DNA from: Typhlomys cinereus | Taxonomy: Eukaryota > Chordata > Mammalia > Rodentia > Platacanthomyidae | Assembly: GCA_023101885.1 (NCBI GenBank) | Contig: JALPQD010000004.1 | Coordinates: 10,871,688-10,935,687, forward strand | Direction of reading: 5' to 3' | Length of the DNA: 64,000 bases | In this document: positions 46,291 to 58,851 of the stretch, in pieces | Layout of the letters: every line of letters begins with the position of its first letter | How positions within the stretch are numbered: the first letter of the stretch is position 1 | The notes under the pieces: model-generated | Databases searched by the model: none | The model's input: only the letters and a program-made list of their open reading frames with translations | Told to the model about the DNA's origin: nothing | Translations under genes and position numbers: made by a program

Positions 46291-48120
46291 GTTAAAGGGT
46301 AAAAAAGAAAAGATCAAAAAATATTGATTGTCAAAAGTCCAGATCTCTTGTAGTAAAGACTATATCATTTGTTCTAAGCATATCTCAACATATAAAGTAG
46401 AAAAAAGGCAGGATTTTTTGTTATAGACATTAATACATGATGATTTTTTTGTACTGAATGTGAGTAGAAATTACCTGACTCCTAAGGTCATTTGAGGCAT
46501 AGATGAAAGAACACTGAAAAAATGGGGTTTCTCTAGATTTTATTCTAATTGTTTAAACATCTAGTCACATTAAAGAACTAAGGAGTTCTGTAGGTATGAT
46601 TCCAACTACAGATTTTGGGATGACTCATGATGGTAAAACATCTTTTTTTACCATTCCCTCCCAATTAATGTTTTCCCTCTGATTCTCCATGTATCTGAAA
46701 TACTTGTTGAAAATGAAGCAAATTAAACAAAAGCAAATCACTCATGAAATTATTTGCTTTCACCTTAGTATTGACACCAGTTGATTGCCTATATGTTCTC
46801 TAATTCATACCAAAATATCAGTCATTACGTAGATATGATTAATTACCTTTACTTGGAAGATTCTGTAAGAGGAATCAGCTGTTGAGAGAACTCCTCTCTA
46901 GAGTCAACCTCAAAGAAACACTCTCAAATAATTTAAGCCATGACCTAGCACCCGCTCCTTTGAGTAAAGACAGAAAAAAAATTAGAAACATGATTCATAT
47001 ACTTGAAAGAAATATATCAAGTTATAGTCTAGGAAAATTTCTCAAAAATTTTATTATTTTATATTATTTTCTTCTATGAGTTAATGCTCAGTTATTTTGC
47101 AAATGTGTTCCCAGAGATAATATAATGGTCACAGTTCAAAATTTCACTATAGTTTTAAAATTTATATTAAAATGCTTTTCTTTTAAATAGCATGAATTTC
47201 AATTATTCATTATTACTTCAACTGTACCATAAAGAAATTTTAAAATACAGGCATGTTTATTGTTTTCAAGGTGTAGCTTATATATTACTATCTTCTTTAA
47301 GTTAAAAGGTGCCATAAAGTTCTCATAATTAAAGGTTATCTATTACTTAAAACAGCATTAGCAACAATCATGCTATGTGACAGTCAGTGAACAGTGAAAA
47401 TGCAATGCACTCTTTTGCTGTTGTTAGAGGTTTTTGTTTATTTCTTTCAAATCATTTTTTATGATGACTTTTCCAGATCAGTTTAAGATATTGAATTTAA
47501 AAGGGGCAAACAACTCTCCAGAAAAACCACATGAGCAGTTACTTTTGGAGTCTGAACTGTCACTTTCATTTTCTGCTTAAACTTTTATGAAAATGTGCAG
47601 ATATGATGTAATACTGCTGGAATTCTAAGATTTTTAGTTAGATTTAATTCAATGAAAACAAATATAAAAATATTAATTAATCAAATTACAGAGGGCTGCT
47701 AAATTCAACTCCAGAAATTAATAGAAAAAAATATTTCCACTGCTTAAAAAATATGTGGCTTTCAGAAATAATAAAAGAAATACCTAAACCAATTTCCTTC
47801 CACACAAGATCTGGACAGTAGTAGTAACAAAACAAGAAAGTAGTAATAAAACCTAGCAAGCAAAAGCTTCACTTTGGTAATTTCTGCATGTATCTTTATA
47901 CATTTTAAAGCTAACCTTCAGAGTCTGTGTGGAGAACCATGGTGAGGACATGTGAAATCTTTAATTTTGCTTTTCATTTAGCCAAAATATATAGGCATAC
48001 ATTTTTAATTACTGGATTTGTGAAATGTATATAACTTTTAAAAGGGGAATTAAAAGTCCAAGATATTTTCTAAATTATTAGAGGGGTAGAAACAAAACAG
48101 TTTTTAAAAATGGCCCAAGT
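46291..48120. other. Unassigned AT-rich DNA
   Basis: About 1.8 kb without a recognised transposon or exon. Confidence 0.5.
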
Positions 48121-48124
48121 CAGG

Positions 48125-48448
48125 GAGTTGTGGCAATGTCTCAGTGGGTGAATAGTCTTGCAGTACAATCTTGATGACCGAAGTTCACATCCCAGGGACC
48201 CCCTTAAGAACTAGAAGCAGCAGTGTAAACATCTGTAATCTCAGTGAACCTATGGAAAACAGGAGAGGAGGGTAGAAGGGATGTGGGTCTCTAAACACTT
48301 GTAAGTGAAAAGACCCTCTTTCTAACAAAGGTGGAAAAGTGAAACTCAACACTCAGAGATTGTCCCCCGACCTGTACTCCTATATTTTGGTATGCATACA
48401 CCTACACCTATACACATGAACACACACACACGCACACACACACACAGA
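48125..48448 (+). mobile_element. B3 SINE, forward, decayed
   Basis: Head AGTTGTGGCAATGTCTCAGT, AACATCTGTAATCTCAGTGA, then a B3-like middle and a CA-rich tail ACACGCACACACACACACAG. Two blocks in between are poorly preserved. Confidence 0.6.
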
Positions 48449-48900
48449 AAAAAAATCTCAAGAACTAAAAATTATAAGAAATCTATAAAATTTCAGTGTA
48501 AATAAATGCAATAAATGCAAATGCTTTAAATAGATATATAGGCTTATATAAATGTAATAATAGACTGTACACATTTAGCAGATTACAAATGCATGTGTTT
48601 ACACATACACACTCAGCTTTGATTTGAAAATTAAATCTCAGTAATTTTTTCCTCAGAATATACAAGGAAAAAAGACAGTTAAGTATCAAAAGACATGGAA
48701 GAAAAAAGCAAAAAAGATAGCTTTTAAAAAATATCTCTTCCAAGATAGCTGCACTAGATATTCAGTGTGAAAATTTTTACGTAAAAATTGGTTTCTGCTT
48801 GGTCTCTGCCGGCTTCCTACAGCCATTAACTTGTGTACTGCCAAAGAGATAGCATGGCCCATGAAACCTGTCGTTTTACTGTCTGACCCTTTCTATTAAA
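48449..48900. other. Unassigned DNA
   Basis: AT-rich DNA up to the TSD of the next L1. No recognised feature. Confidence 0.5.
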
Positions 48901-48912
48901 AGTTTGTCAATA

Positions 48913-49962
48913 GAACACAAAACACAAGCCACGGGAGGGGGGAGCACGGAAAAGGACCCCAAAAGAGCAGAGAACAAAGAACATCACATCAGTAGATGGT
49001 TAAAAAAAAAAAAAAAGCTTTTATTCAAGAAAAGTCTTTAAGGAGAGGGTAGAAAAGGAATAGGACACAGTGGGAGTGGGGTTAGTCTCCAAATAACTAA
49101 CCACTTGCTTACTAACTCCTAACCCCTCCCCCAACTCAATGACAAGGAACACACACACACAGGAATTCAAACTTGTCTAAACAACAGTAGATAAGAAGAA
49201 AACTGACAGCAGTCAGACCAGATGCCTCAACACCAAGCACAAATAAACCTCCATCTAAGCACCTCTCATTTTATCTTTAAATAAGAAAAGATCTCAACAC
49301 CCAAGCAAGACACAGCCTATAGGAATGGAAGAGCAGCGAAACAGACAACAACCAACTAGAATACAGAGCACCAGTGATCCTAAAAGCCCCCAGCCAGAAT
49401 CAGGCCAACGAAATCTCTTCCCTTCCTAAGGTATCTTGCAGAAGAGATAGGGCAGTAAGACTGGAAGAGTCTAAAGGTGGGGAGATCCACCCAGGCCAGA
49501 ACATTCCACTCAACATAGGGCTACTGCATCCAAGAACTTACTGATATGAGCCTTATCATAAGGCTCCTGCATCCAGGAACTTACTGATTATGAGCCTTAT
49601 CCTCACCTAACCTGTTCTATGACTACTCCCCATAGACTAGCAAGGAACTCAGAAGAAATAATACATGCAGGTAGAACCTTAGTGGCCAGAGTTAGACAAG
49701 GAAGAGTGCCCCTATTAGTGGATCCACTTAAAGAAGGGCCACATAATCTACAGAAGCAGCCCGAGCCCATACTAATGCAGTCAACTAGAAGGGCCCACAC
49801 AAGAAAGGTCCACAGAAGCAGACAGGCAGGAGGGTGCAAGAAGGGGCAAGGATTAGTGAAGGGAGGGGAGGGTGGGAGAAAAAGGGGCAGAGAGGGAGGA
49901 GGAAGGAAGGGGGCCAGGAAAAACCACTCATCACATTCGTGAAACTAGAAAAAAAAATTTTT
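48913..49962 (+). mobile_element. L1 3'UTR, 5'-truncated, forward, with TSD
   Basis: AGTTTGTCAATA (48901-48912) and AGTTTGTCACTA (49963-49974) are the target-site repeats. The insert contains GGAATAGGACACAGTGGGAG, AGAGTGCCCCTATTAGTGGA and a GGGA-rich polypurine tract (49856-49918), then an A run. It is the sense version of the reverse L1 at 52.4-53.4 kb. Only 3'UTR is present, so there is no coding part. Confidence 0.8.
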
Positions 49963-49974
49963 AGTTTGTCACTA

Positions 49975-52340
49975 TTCAGCATGGAGGAATTCCATGAGGA
50001 AAATGCTTCATAATTCTGTACTGATAATTCAACCCAAATTAAACGTAGTTTGATGAGACACTGTGGGTTTCATAGTAATAAGTAAATAATGAATAAATAA
50101 TTAATAAAAGATGTAAGCAGTTTGGTATTATAGATTTTATATTCTATAAATTCCTAAAGATTCAGAGACTATAAAAAGGTCTCATGTTTCACCATTTTCT
50201 GCCACCAAGAATAACTTTTACATAACATTTTATTTTTACCATTAAGAGTGAGAATTCCAGTAGGAAAACGAGGAGGGGTGAGATCATGTAGTAAGGGCTG
50301 AAAATGACATAAATTCATTACATTCATGTATGAAACTCTACAGGAGTTAAAAAGGAAAACCTCTTAGGAAAGAAATATCCTTACATAATTTTTATCAGTT
50401 ACCATGTTCTCAATGTAATCTTCCCATAACAATATATCACAAATATCTTATTTTAATACTTCATAAAAATAATCTGTACTGTATCTGTATCTTATTTAAT
50501 GTTGTCTAATAGAAAATTAAAATGCGATAATGAATAAGAAGTTATATATTTTTAAAGAAAAAATGAAAATTCTACCTTACTTCACAATTCAATAAACTTG
50601 CCACATCTTTGTCTACTTCTGGAATATTTAAAATCTTGAACACATCCTTTGAATTACAAATGTTCACTTTCATTTCATCTTCCACAGAAGATTGCTATTT
50701 TCAATGACTAGCCTGAAGCACAATAAATGTCCTATTAATTTAAGGTTAATGAATGGATTTCTCCTGGTAAAAGCTTTGCAACCATTGTCTAATATTATCC
50801 ACTGAATTGTGAAAGGAAGATTTGGGTAGATGCTGATTTTTTTGGAGACATTTGGCAGGGACATATAAACAGGTTCAAATTGTATAATCATAAGCATACA
50901 GTTTCCAGAGATTGAATTTTATTTGATGATAATGAAATAGCCATGGCTGGTTAGCTTTTGATTTACTTTTAGTCTCCACAGCTGAATTTTTCATTTAAAT
51001 ATATTTGTAAGTCTCTTCCTTAGATGTTAAATTTATTTAGAAGCAGTCTCTTCTTCTTTGACTTTAAATGAATATTGATTTTTCTTTTATTTTAAAAAGC
51101 TATCAATTGAGTTCTTAAGTGCATCAACGATTATTACGAGAATTAAATAGTGCAAGTAAAATGACCCACCTTAATTAATCCAGCTGAACTGTTAATGACT
51201 TTTTTATTCTTCCTTTATTTTTCTTTTTTGCTTTACATTAAAATGTTATTCCCTCCTTTATTTGGTCCAATGACATAAGTTTTATAAAAGAATGCAGCTG
51301 GAATAGTGTGGATTGTTGTCAAGTAGAGTTGATTATAGGATTCTCATCTTTTATATGATCCTTTTAGGAGTGTTAGAGGAAAGGAAGAATGAAATTCTTT
51401 GTTTTCCCATTAAAATACTTGTACATTTAAAAATAAAAATAATAATATAACCAATCATTTACCTTATTTTACCTTAATTTCTGTTTAAATTTTCTGTTAT
51501 AGGTATCTTAAAATACTTATTCCTGATTTTCCCTAAGAATCATTTTCTTACCTTTCTTGTTTCAACCACTACTACTATTTTAAGACCATAAAACAAGGGC
51601 TTTTAAAATGATTTTTATTTCAAAAATTGCTTGAAACTCATATTAAATCCCGGGCAAAACTGTGTAAGGTGGATGAAACACAGTGAAATTTGAAGAGACC
51701 TCTATTGCAACTTCTCAGATAGACAAAAACTTTTCTGCCACATTTGAGTATATGGTCTCATGGCCCTTTGATAGAAGATACACAAACATTATACCATACA
51801 GAGGTTTTTGTGAAGCTATGCCATTTTGGATGACAAAAATAGAAATTGGCAAAAAATGAAAATAATTATTTTCCTCAATCTCCAAGGGGAGAGAACACAA
51901 CTGAGATTACTACTTAGACACTAATATCAGTGATTTTTCAAAAAACCATTACCCAGAAGATGAATCAAGATTAGAGAGAGCACAGCCAAAACCCCTGGAG
52001 AACAATTTTCTGGGAACCAAACAGGCTTTTAATCAACAACATCCCCTATGCTCACAGTATGAGGAACTGGTCAGCATAATGCAGAAAAGACAATTGACAA
52101 AATGCTATACAGTTATAATGCAAAAGAGGGAGCTGAAAGTTAAAGATGGAAATTTTCAAAGTTTAAGAGAATTTTCATGAAAATACAGAGCACATGCAGT
52201 TTGGAATAATTGGGAAATAGAAGCAATCCCTTGCAAATGTAGACAAGGTCAAAAATTACCACTAACCCCGACACACATTCAGAGTTTAATTAAATGTCCT
52301 AAACAGGATAGTAAATCAAATGAGGATTGTAAGCTAAATT
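49975..52340. other. Unassigned AT-rich DNA
   Basis: About 2.4 kb with no recognised transposon, exon or RNA gene. Confidence 0.5.
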
Positions 52341-53795
52341 TTTATTCAAATACATTTACTTTTTATTTTGAAATTTTTATTTTTCTTTATTTTTCTAGTA
52401 TTTCAAACATAATGATTGGTTGTCCCCTGTCCCCTTCTTTCCTTCCTCCATCCCACATCCCTCCCTTTACCATCTTTCCCTCCTTACACCAATCCATCAC
52501 CCATCTCCCTCCCACCCTCTTACCTATCTGCTTATGTGGGCCTCAGGGTTCCCTTAAGGTTACCTGCTCTAGTAGGTATCCCTAGGGGCTATACTATACT
52601 AGGGGCTCAGGTCTCTGTGGCAGATTAAGTGACCCTCCTTGTGTAGACTCACTTATAGGGGCAACCCCATCACCTCTCTAGTCCTAGTCTCTAAGATTCC
52701 CACTGCATTGAATAATTTCTTCTGAGATCTCTTCTAGTCTATGGGGAAATGGCGATATGTCATCCATTTTGCAGGTATGGTGAGGATAAGGCTCATTGCA
52801 GTGAGTTCCTGGATGCAACAGCCTTGTCTTGAGTGGAATGTCCTGGCCAGTAGTGGACCTCCCCATCTTTAGGTTCTTACAGTCTTACCACCCCTTATTC
52901 TGAAAGATTTCCTGAGCCTCAAGACAAGGAGAAATTTGGTTGACCTTATTCTGGCTGAGTATTTTAGGGTTACCGGTACTCTCTGCATTCTGGTTGGTTG
53001 TTATTATTTCATTGCTCTTCCGTTGCAAAAGGCTATGTCTTATTTGGGTCTTGAAATCTTTTCTTATCTAAGGTTAAAATGAGAGGTGTCTAGATGAAGG
53101 TTTACTATCAGGTGTTTTGTATTTTGGAAGGAACAGAGGCATCCAATCCTATCTAGTGACAGTTTTCACCCTATCCACTGTTGCTTACACTGGTTTACAT
53201 TGCTGGGTTCATATTCCCCGTCGCTGGGAGACAACGGATTAGGGGCTAGTAAGCAGGAAGTTGGTTACTTGGATGATAACCCCACTCCCTACTGTGTCCT
53301 ATTCCTGTTCTTCTCTCCCCTTTAGACTTCTATTACATAAAATCCTTTTTTAACTGTTTGCCCATTTTTTTTGCTTCTGCTGTTTTGGGCATCTTCTTCC
53401 AAACACCTCTCCCTTATTGTGTTCCTTTGCACTTATGGGTGTTGTAAGTTTTTGTTTGATTACATGAAACTTAAAAATTAACACTAGGATCCACTTATAA
53501 GGGAGAACATATAGCATCTGTATTTCTATGTCTGTGATATTTCACTTAGTATCATTTCTTCCAGTTCCATCCCTTATTGGCAAATTTCATTAGTTCATCT
53601 TTATAGATAGGTGAATGATATTCCATTGTGGACATGTACCACATTTTCATTAACTGTATGTCAGCTGTTGAATATCTAGGCTGGTTCCATTGCTTTGCTA
53701 TAGTGAAAAGATCTCTGAAGCTCATTGTCCTGAATTATATACTTGTTATTTTCTTCATTGCATTCATGTGTACATTTTTGTATGGGCATGTGCAC
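52341..53795 (-). mobile_element. L1 3' end with ORF2 C-terminus, reverse, 5'-truncated
   Basis: T-rich start, pyrimidine tract (52425-52530), the 3'UTR blocks GGGCTCAGGTCTCTGTGG and TGGCGATATGTCATCC, and then from about 53500 the reverse ORF2 C-terminal region: TTCTTCCAGTTCCATCCCTT, ATTCCATTGTGGACATGTAC, CATTGCTTTGCTATAGTG. The reading frame is broken. It ends near 53795 where a B3 begins. Confidence 0.8.
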
Positions 53796-54010
53796 ATGCG
53801 AATGTTGGTGCGTGTGTGTCTATATCCACACACACTAGAGAGGTTGATATAGAATGTCCTTGATTTCTCTCTGCTTTTTAGTTATTTTATTTTAGATTGA
53901 GTCTCTCACTGAAACTTGAGCTCATAGATTCAGCTAAGCTTGTTGTTCAATGAGCTCCAGAGATCTGTCTGTTTATTTCCCCACTACTGGGGATGTAAGA
54001 GCAGTCAGAG
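53775..54010 (-). mobile_element. B3 SINE fragment, reverse
   Basis: GGGCATGTGCACATGCGAAT, then ATTGAGTCTCTCACTGAAAC, TTGAGCTCATAGATTCAGCT, GTTCAATGAGCTCCAGAGAT and CCCACTACTGGGGATGTAAG. The head is missing. Confidence 0.65.
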
Positions 54011-54654
54011 CTTTATTAATTTATTTTTTTTTACTATGGACCAAGGATCATGATGGAGCTATCCAAAGAGGGGAATATCCGAGGCAGAACCATCTGTTTG
54101 AAACATAACCAAGTTGAGGTTATGTTTCAAAACAAAGATATTGGATTATCCTGTCATGGCAAAGGATTCAAAGAACTAATGGTGAAAATGGCACTCTGCA
54201 TTATTGTCCTATAACTGAAAGTATAACACTGAAATGACACATGGATTTACATATGACACATGAAGATGTGTGTATAGAAAAAAAGAAATTAATTCTTCAG
54301 AAGTAGGAAGACATTCTTCTTAACCAAATTGTCATATTCTGATCAGTTATCACATTTTAAAGTCTTCAAAAGTACAGATGTGACTCCATTAGCCCTTGGT
54401 ATTATAGTAATTAGTTCTAAAGTGACTATGGTCACCTCTGTTGTGGTATTGCTCTTTACATACATAGAAATCTGTATTTCACCATGATGATAAACTGAAA
54501 TATCATGATTCTTTAGAATTTCTTCAGTGTCATGTTTACCTGTCCTGTATTTGTCCCTCTGAAGTAGAAACTAGAAAATTCTTGGGTAAACATGTGTCTA
54601 TTGCTATTTTCTTTAAATTTTTTTTAAAAAATATAAATTTTTAAAAATTTATTT
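54011..54654. other. Unassigned DNA
   Basis: No recognised feature. Near 54105-54130 an inverted pair (AAACATAACC and GGTTATGTTT) with a short spacer could form a hairpin. Confidence 0.5.
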
Positions 54655-54670
54655 AAAATTTTTTAACCTT

Positions 54671-54952
54671 GGGGCTGGAGAGGTGGCTTAGGGGCTAAGC
54701 CTCCGCCTTGCAGGCAGAAGGTCCTGAGTTTGGATCCTAGACCCCACGTATAGACATCGGGCAGAAGCGGGCCGGCCTGCTTTTTTGGTCCTGGTAGGGT
54801 GGAGCCTGTGAATCCTGGGGGAGCGTAAATAAGGAGGAGGTGGAGGCGTCCATGGTGGTTCCCGAATTTGCCCGTGTTTCTACACACACACACAAACACA
54901 CACACACACACATACATGCATAATTGAATAAATAATAAATAATAAAAAAATT
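54671..54952 (+). mobile_element. Lineage-specific SINE, young subfamily, forward, with TSD
   Basis: GGGGCTGGAGAGGTGGCTTA head, GCCTCCGCCTTGCAGGCAGA arm, TAGACCCCACGTATAGACAT, GGTCCTGGTAGGGTGGAGCC and ACACACACAC tail with AATAAATAATAAAT. TSDs of the form AAAATTTWTTAACCTT lie at about 54655-54670 and 54953-54968. Confidence 0.9.
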
Positions 54953-54969
54953 AAAATTTATTAACCTTA

Positions 54970-55424
54970 ACAAATGTTGTATGTGTGATATCATGTGTAT
55001 GTGTGTGAGCTGATGTAGGTCTTCATATTGTAAAGTGTGGCAAGCATAAAAGGCACCACATTGAAGAAAGTAGGTAAATTATGAGATGCAACATCATTGT
55101 CTTTGGATAAACTGTTTTTACCAAAATCAAGCTTCATTTACACTGCTTCTTTTTAGGCAACAGAGGGCTGTATCCATGTTGCTTTCACTTTTGCTACTAT
55201 AGTGTGCACACGTTGGCTCTTCTTGAGCTGGAACAGAATAAAGATTAATGTGACTGCAGTGGTAGAGATCCTTCTGCACTTGTCCCCTTGGATCAGACGC
55301 ATTTGCTTCTACGACATTTCCTTGAGGTTCTCCTCTATACAGATGAAAATAATTCTGAGAAACAGGACTTTTATTGAATCATGGATTGAATAGGAGGCTA
55401 AATCAAATTCCATATGCTTCAATT
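54970..55424. other. Unassigned DNA
   Basis: No recognised repeat. A 63-codon plus frame at 55202-55393 has no recognisable content. Confidence 0.5.
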
Positions 55425-56340
55425 TCATTATGCACTGCTGTAACCAAATATCTGATCCAAGCATCTTAGAGGAGAGTTTATTCAAGCTCTTGATCCCACA
55501 TGGGAAGTCACAGTAACAGGATCTTAAGATAAGTAGCCATATTACACCACAGTCACCAATACCTTCAACATTTTAAACATCTGAAGTTTCTAAACTATGA
55601 GTTCCTGTAAAAATCACAAAGCAGATTACATAGTTCTAGCATGCAACATCATAGAGCAAACATTTCTATTCCAAAAGTAAAGAATGAGTACATAATAAGA
55701 ATAATGAGGCTGGAGAGGTGGCTCAGGAGTTAAGCCTCTGCCTTGCAGGCAGAAGGTCCTGAGTTCGGCCTGCGCTTCTGGTCCTGGTAGGGCGGAGCCT
55801 GTGAATCCGGGGCAGAAGGAGGTGGAGGCAGTCCATGGTGGTTCCCCATTCATCCGTGCTTCTACACACACACATACACACATGCGCGCGCACATATATA
55901 TGCACATACGCACAATTGAATAAATAATAATAAACAACAAAAAAAGTTTAAAAAAAAAGAATAATGAAGCCAAAACAAAGCGAAAATCCAGAAGGGTAAG
56001 TGCCAAATCCTGCAGACCCGTGGCCTACATCCAAGTCTCATAACATAATCAAGTGACTCCAAAAACTGGGGAAGCCATACCACTGTGCTGCCTGGGGCTC
56101 ACAATGCCTGCACTGTCTCCACTCCATGTCTCCCAATTTCCTTGGCACACGTCCCATGGCCCCAATACCTCCAATATCGTGGAGTTTCCCTTACAACATC
56201 AAATTTCAATTCACATAATAACCTTTCATAGTCATCCTATAAGGACTTCAACCTTGTCACATGCTGCCAAGTCTCAGCTGCTCTACATGACTTTCTCAAT
56301 CTGGCATCTTTCAGGGTGATAACAGATATATATGCAGTGT
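55425..56340 (-). mobile_element. Probable LTR/ERV segment, reverse, split by a SINE
   Basis: CACTGCTGTAACCAAATATC with GAGAGTTTATTCAAGCTC looks like the 3' end of a reverse LTR. The segment continues after the SINE with GCCAAATCCTGCAGACCCG and a GGGCTCACAATGCCTGCACT block. It may be one unit with the LTR-like region on its right. Family not identified. Confidence 0.4.
55708..55956 (+). mobile_element. Lineage-specific SINE, young subfamily, forward, internally deleted, with TSD
   Basis: GGCTGGAGAGGTGGCTCAGG head, CTTGCAGGCAGAAGGTCCTG, then a jump from GAGTTCGG directly to CCTGCGCTTCTGGTCC, so about 35 bp of the usual body are missing. AAGAATAATGA-type repeats flank it (55697 and 55957). It interrupts the LTR-like segment. 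Confidence 0.85.
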
Positions 56341-56825
56341 CCTTTAGAGTAACCACCAGTAGCTGCTTCATTCTTGACCAAAATATCTCACAAAGTCAAA
56401 GGATCCTGACAAAGTCTTGAACCACTATCTCCGTGGAGGGTTGAAGACTCTGACTCCACTTGGATTTCAGTGATGAGACCCACAAGGCCAGGCTACAAAG
56501 GCCTCTAAAGGATCAGAGGCAAGGTTGAGTGGGCCAAGCACTGAATCAGCCAAGAACGGAGGCAGTAACTGCAGCAACAAAGAAGGCAACCGTGCTCCAA
56601 GAACGCAATGAAGCTTGAAAAGTGGACTTAAAGGCATAAGGATACAGGATAAGGGAAGAGAAAGTTCCTTCTCACACTTTTCTGCTTATCAGTCCCCCCC
56701 TGGAAAACACCACATCAATTAAACATGTCCTTCAGACTTGTTCAGGCTCCAATCCTTGATTCTTCACATTTGTGTCCCAAACAGCCTGCAACTGTCAAGT
56801 TGACACCCGAATCTAACCACACCAG
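56341..56825 (-). mobile_element. ERVL-type LTR segment, reverse
   Basis: Related to the solo LTR at 14.3-15.0 kb. It shares GGATAAGGGAAGAGAAAG (there GATAAGGGAAGAGTAAG), CACCACATCAATTAAAC, and the end CTGCAACTGTCAAGTTGACA followed by CTAACCACACCA. No TSD or clear left end found. Confidence 0.6.
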
Positions 56826-57264
56826 CAGCACCACCCATACAATGTTGACAAGAATCCTGGCCCAGGCGACCACATTTTCTGTGGTGCATCATTTTCTGTG
56901 TGTTGACTCTAAAGAAACATTTTCTTAGGCAGATGCTTTCAACAGAGCACCCTTTTTTCTTCTGATGAATGATTGCAGATCTTCACAAAATGGAACCTTC
57001 AGTTAGTGGGTCCTTGTTCTCAGGATATCTTTCTTATCATTCAAGAGCAATACAGGGATTTCTCATCAGTACAGCTGATCTTTTTAATACTTATAGCTGA
57101 TTTCCCAGCACCAGGCTGCATGATCACCTGTACTGAAATTGTCCCTACCAAACAAACTAAGTTCAACTTCACTCTTCACATTATCAGAACAGAGAATGAA
57201 ACAAGATTCCTTTTTCTTTCTTAAATCACATTCTCAGGACAGAGGCAGAATGAAATAAGATTCC
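56826..57264. other. Unassigned DNA
   Basis: No recognised repeat or exon. Confidence 0.5.
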
Positions 57265-57850
57265 TTTTTTTAACATATAGGGAACATGACTCAACTTTAT
57301 TTTTTAATCTTTCTGTCATGCAAGAATATAGCAAATTTATAATATCTTCTTCATCCCTTAGTCCCAAATCCAATCTCGCCCAGTCCTTTAACTATCTTAC
57401 CAGACTCTTCCTATTTTAAAATCTTTTCACTTATGTGACCCCACTGTGTTTCACTTAGCTTATTTTTGATAATATGTACCTGATATGCTTCATACTCCAG
57501 AAAGTATCATTAATCAGTGGGTATACCATTAAAGAAAGTATCTTTCTTTTCTTCCCCATCAGCATTAGTCCTCATCAGTCTCTCATAGAGGCCTTTAAAT
57601 TTCTTGAGATCTTTCTGCTTTCATAGCAAGATACTGATAAGATAGTTCCTGTGCACTTCTTATGTAAGAATACGTATCTGCCAGAAATCTGGCAGTATAT
57701 CATGACTCAGTTGTGTCCTAAAGATATCTATCTGACCCACCATTCTCCCACTTCAGGTTCCTACAATCTTGCTGCCTCCTCTTCCTTGATGTTTCCTGAG
57801 GGATGTACGAATGTCCTGTTTAGGGACAAGCAGTCCACAATCATTTTGTC
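57265..57850 (-). mobile_element. L1 3'UTR, reverse, decayed
   Basis: A T-rich start and weak pyrimidine part, then GGTTCCTACAATCTTGCTGC with CTTGATGTTTCCTGAGGGA near the right, matching the CTTACAATCTT...TTTCCTGAGCC blocks of other L1 3'UTRs here. Confidence 0.5.
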
Positions 57851-58432
57851 AAGTCATGATTTTTAGTAATAAACACCTTGTTTGAGTGCTGTTGAGTGCT
57901 GAGTGATTTTTCCAATCTGTGGATATAGCAACATGTATTTATAAATCAGTTTAGTATACTGTCTTTCTTGATGAAGCAAGATTCTTAAACAAATATTGTA
58001 TGAATGTTCCAGGCACATTCTCAACAGAGTCCTGCTCCCTCTGAAACATCATAGACAGGGAGGGACTTCAGCATTTACAGAAATCTTGATCTTACTATCT
58101 TCCATGTTCCCATTAAGCTCTGCTTAATCATCCAATGGTTATTTATAGCCAGAGTTTCAATCTCCTCCACACTCTTCTCATAAAATGTAAGGCTTACAAA
58201 CAACATGATCATGTACAACACAGCAGCAACACCCCTATAGCCAATTTTCATTTTATTTCCTTTCCGGTGGCTAAGATTAAACTATTCAACACAGCACACT
58301 TAATGGATCAAGGAGACATTTTGACTGAAAATTCAAGACAGAGCCTGCAATGGCAAGGAAGTCGCAATGTCAGGAACTTGAGGGAATATTCAAATACAAG
58401 AGAAGAAAACAAAGAATTAATGTTCACATCCA
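57851..58432. other. Unassigned DNA
   Basis: No recognised repeat. A 110-codon plus frame at 58135-58467 runs into the LTR and has no recognisable content. Confidence 0.5.
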
Positions 58433-58851
58433 TCATAGTTAGAAACAGACATCAGTTTGATTGGTGAGGGCTTGAACTCTGGGCATATTTAGAGAATTAG
58501 TAGTCGAGTTAAGCTTAGAATGAAACATCACGGTATTATCTAGTTGATGGGGAAGGCCCAGTCCATGGCAGATGGGACTAGTCCCTGAGCAGGAATGTAA
58601 AATGGACAGAAGCAGTTGAGAAAGTGGGCATCCGTAGTTCTACCACTAGAAACGGTGCCTCTCTGAACAGTTATGTGGATATGGCATGGCCAGTGTTCTT
58701 GGCCCCTGCTGTTGCTATGTGTTGTCCTGCAAAGCTAGACAATGAACTATAATCACTATAATCAAACCGTTGTAAACCAGAATAAAGTCAGTTGTTTCCT
58801 TAAGTCATTTGGTCAGGGATTCATCAACAACAATGCAGATTAACTGCAACA
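58433..58851 (+). mobile_element. MaLR-type LTR, forward
   Basis: Same family as the LTRs at 20.9 and 60.1 kb, in the opposite orientation. GAGGGCTTGAACTCTGGGCA, TAGTTGATGGGGAAGGCCCA, AGCAGTTGAGAAAGTGGGC and ACCAGAATAAAGTCAGTTG (poly-A-signal region) precede CAATGCAGATTAACTGCAAC at the end. MaLR internal sequence follows directly. Confidence 0.65.

Noticed and set aside
48836..48880. Possible U6 snRNA retrocopy (a GATAGCATGGCCC stretch)
   Set aside because: Only about a dozen bases resemble U6; the flanking U6 sequence is absent.
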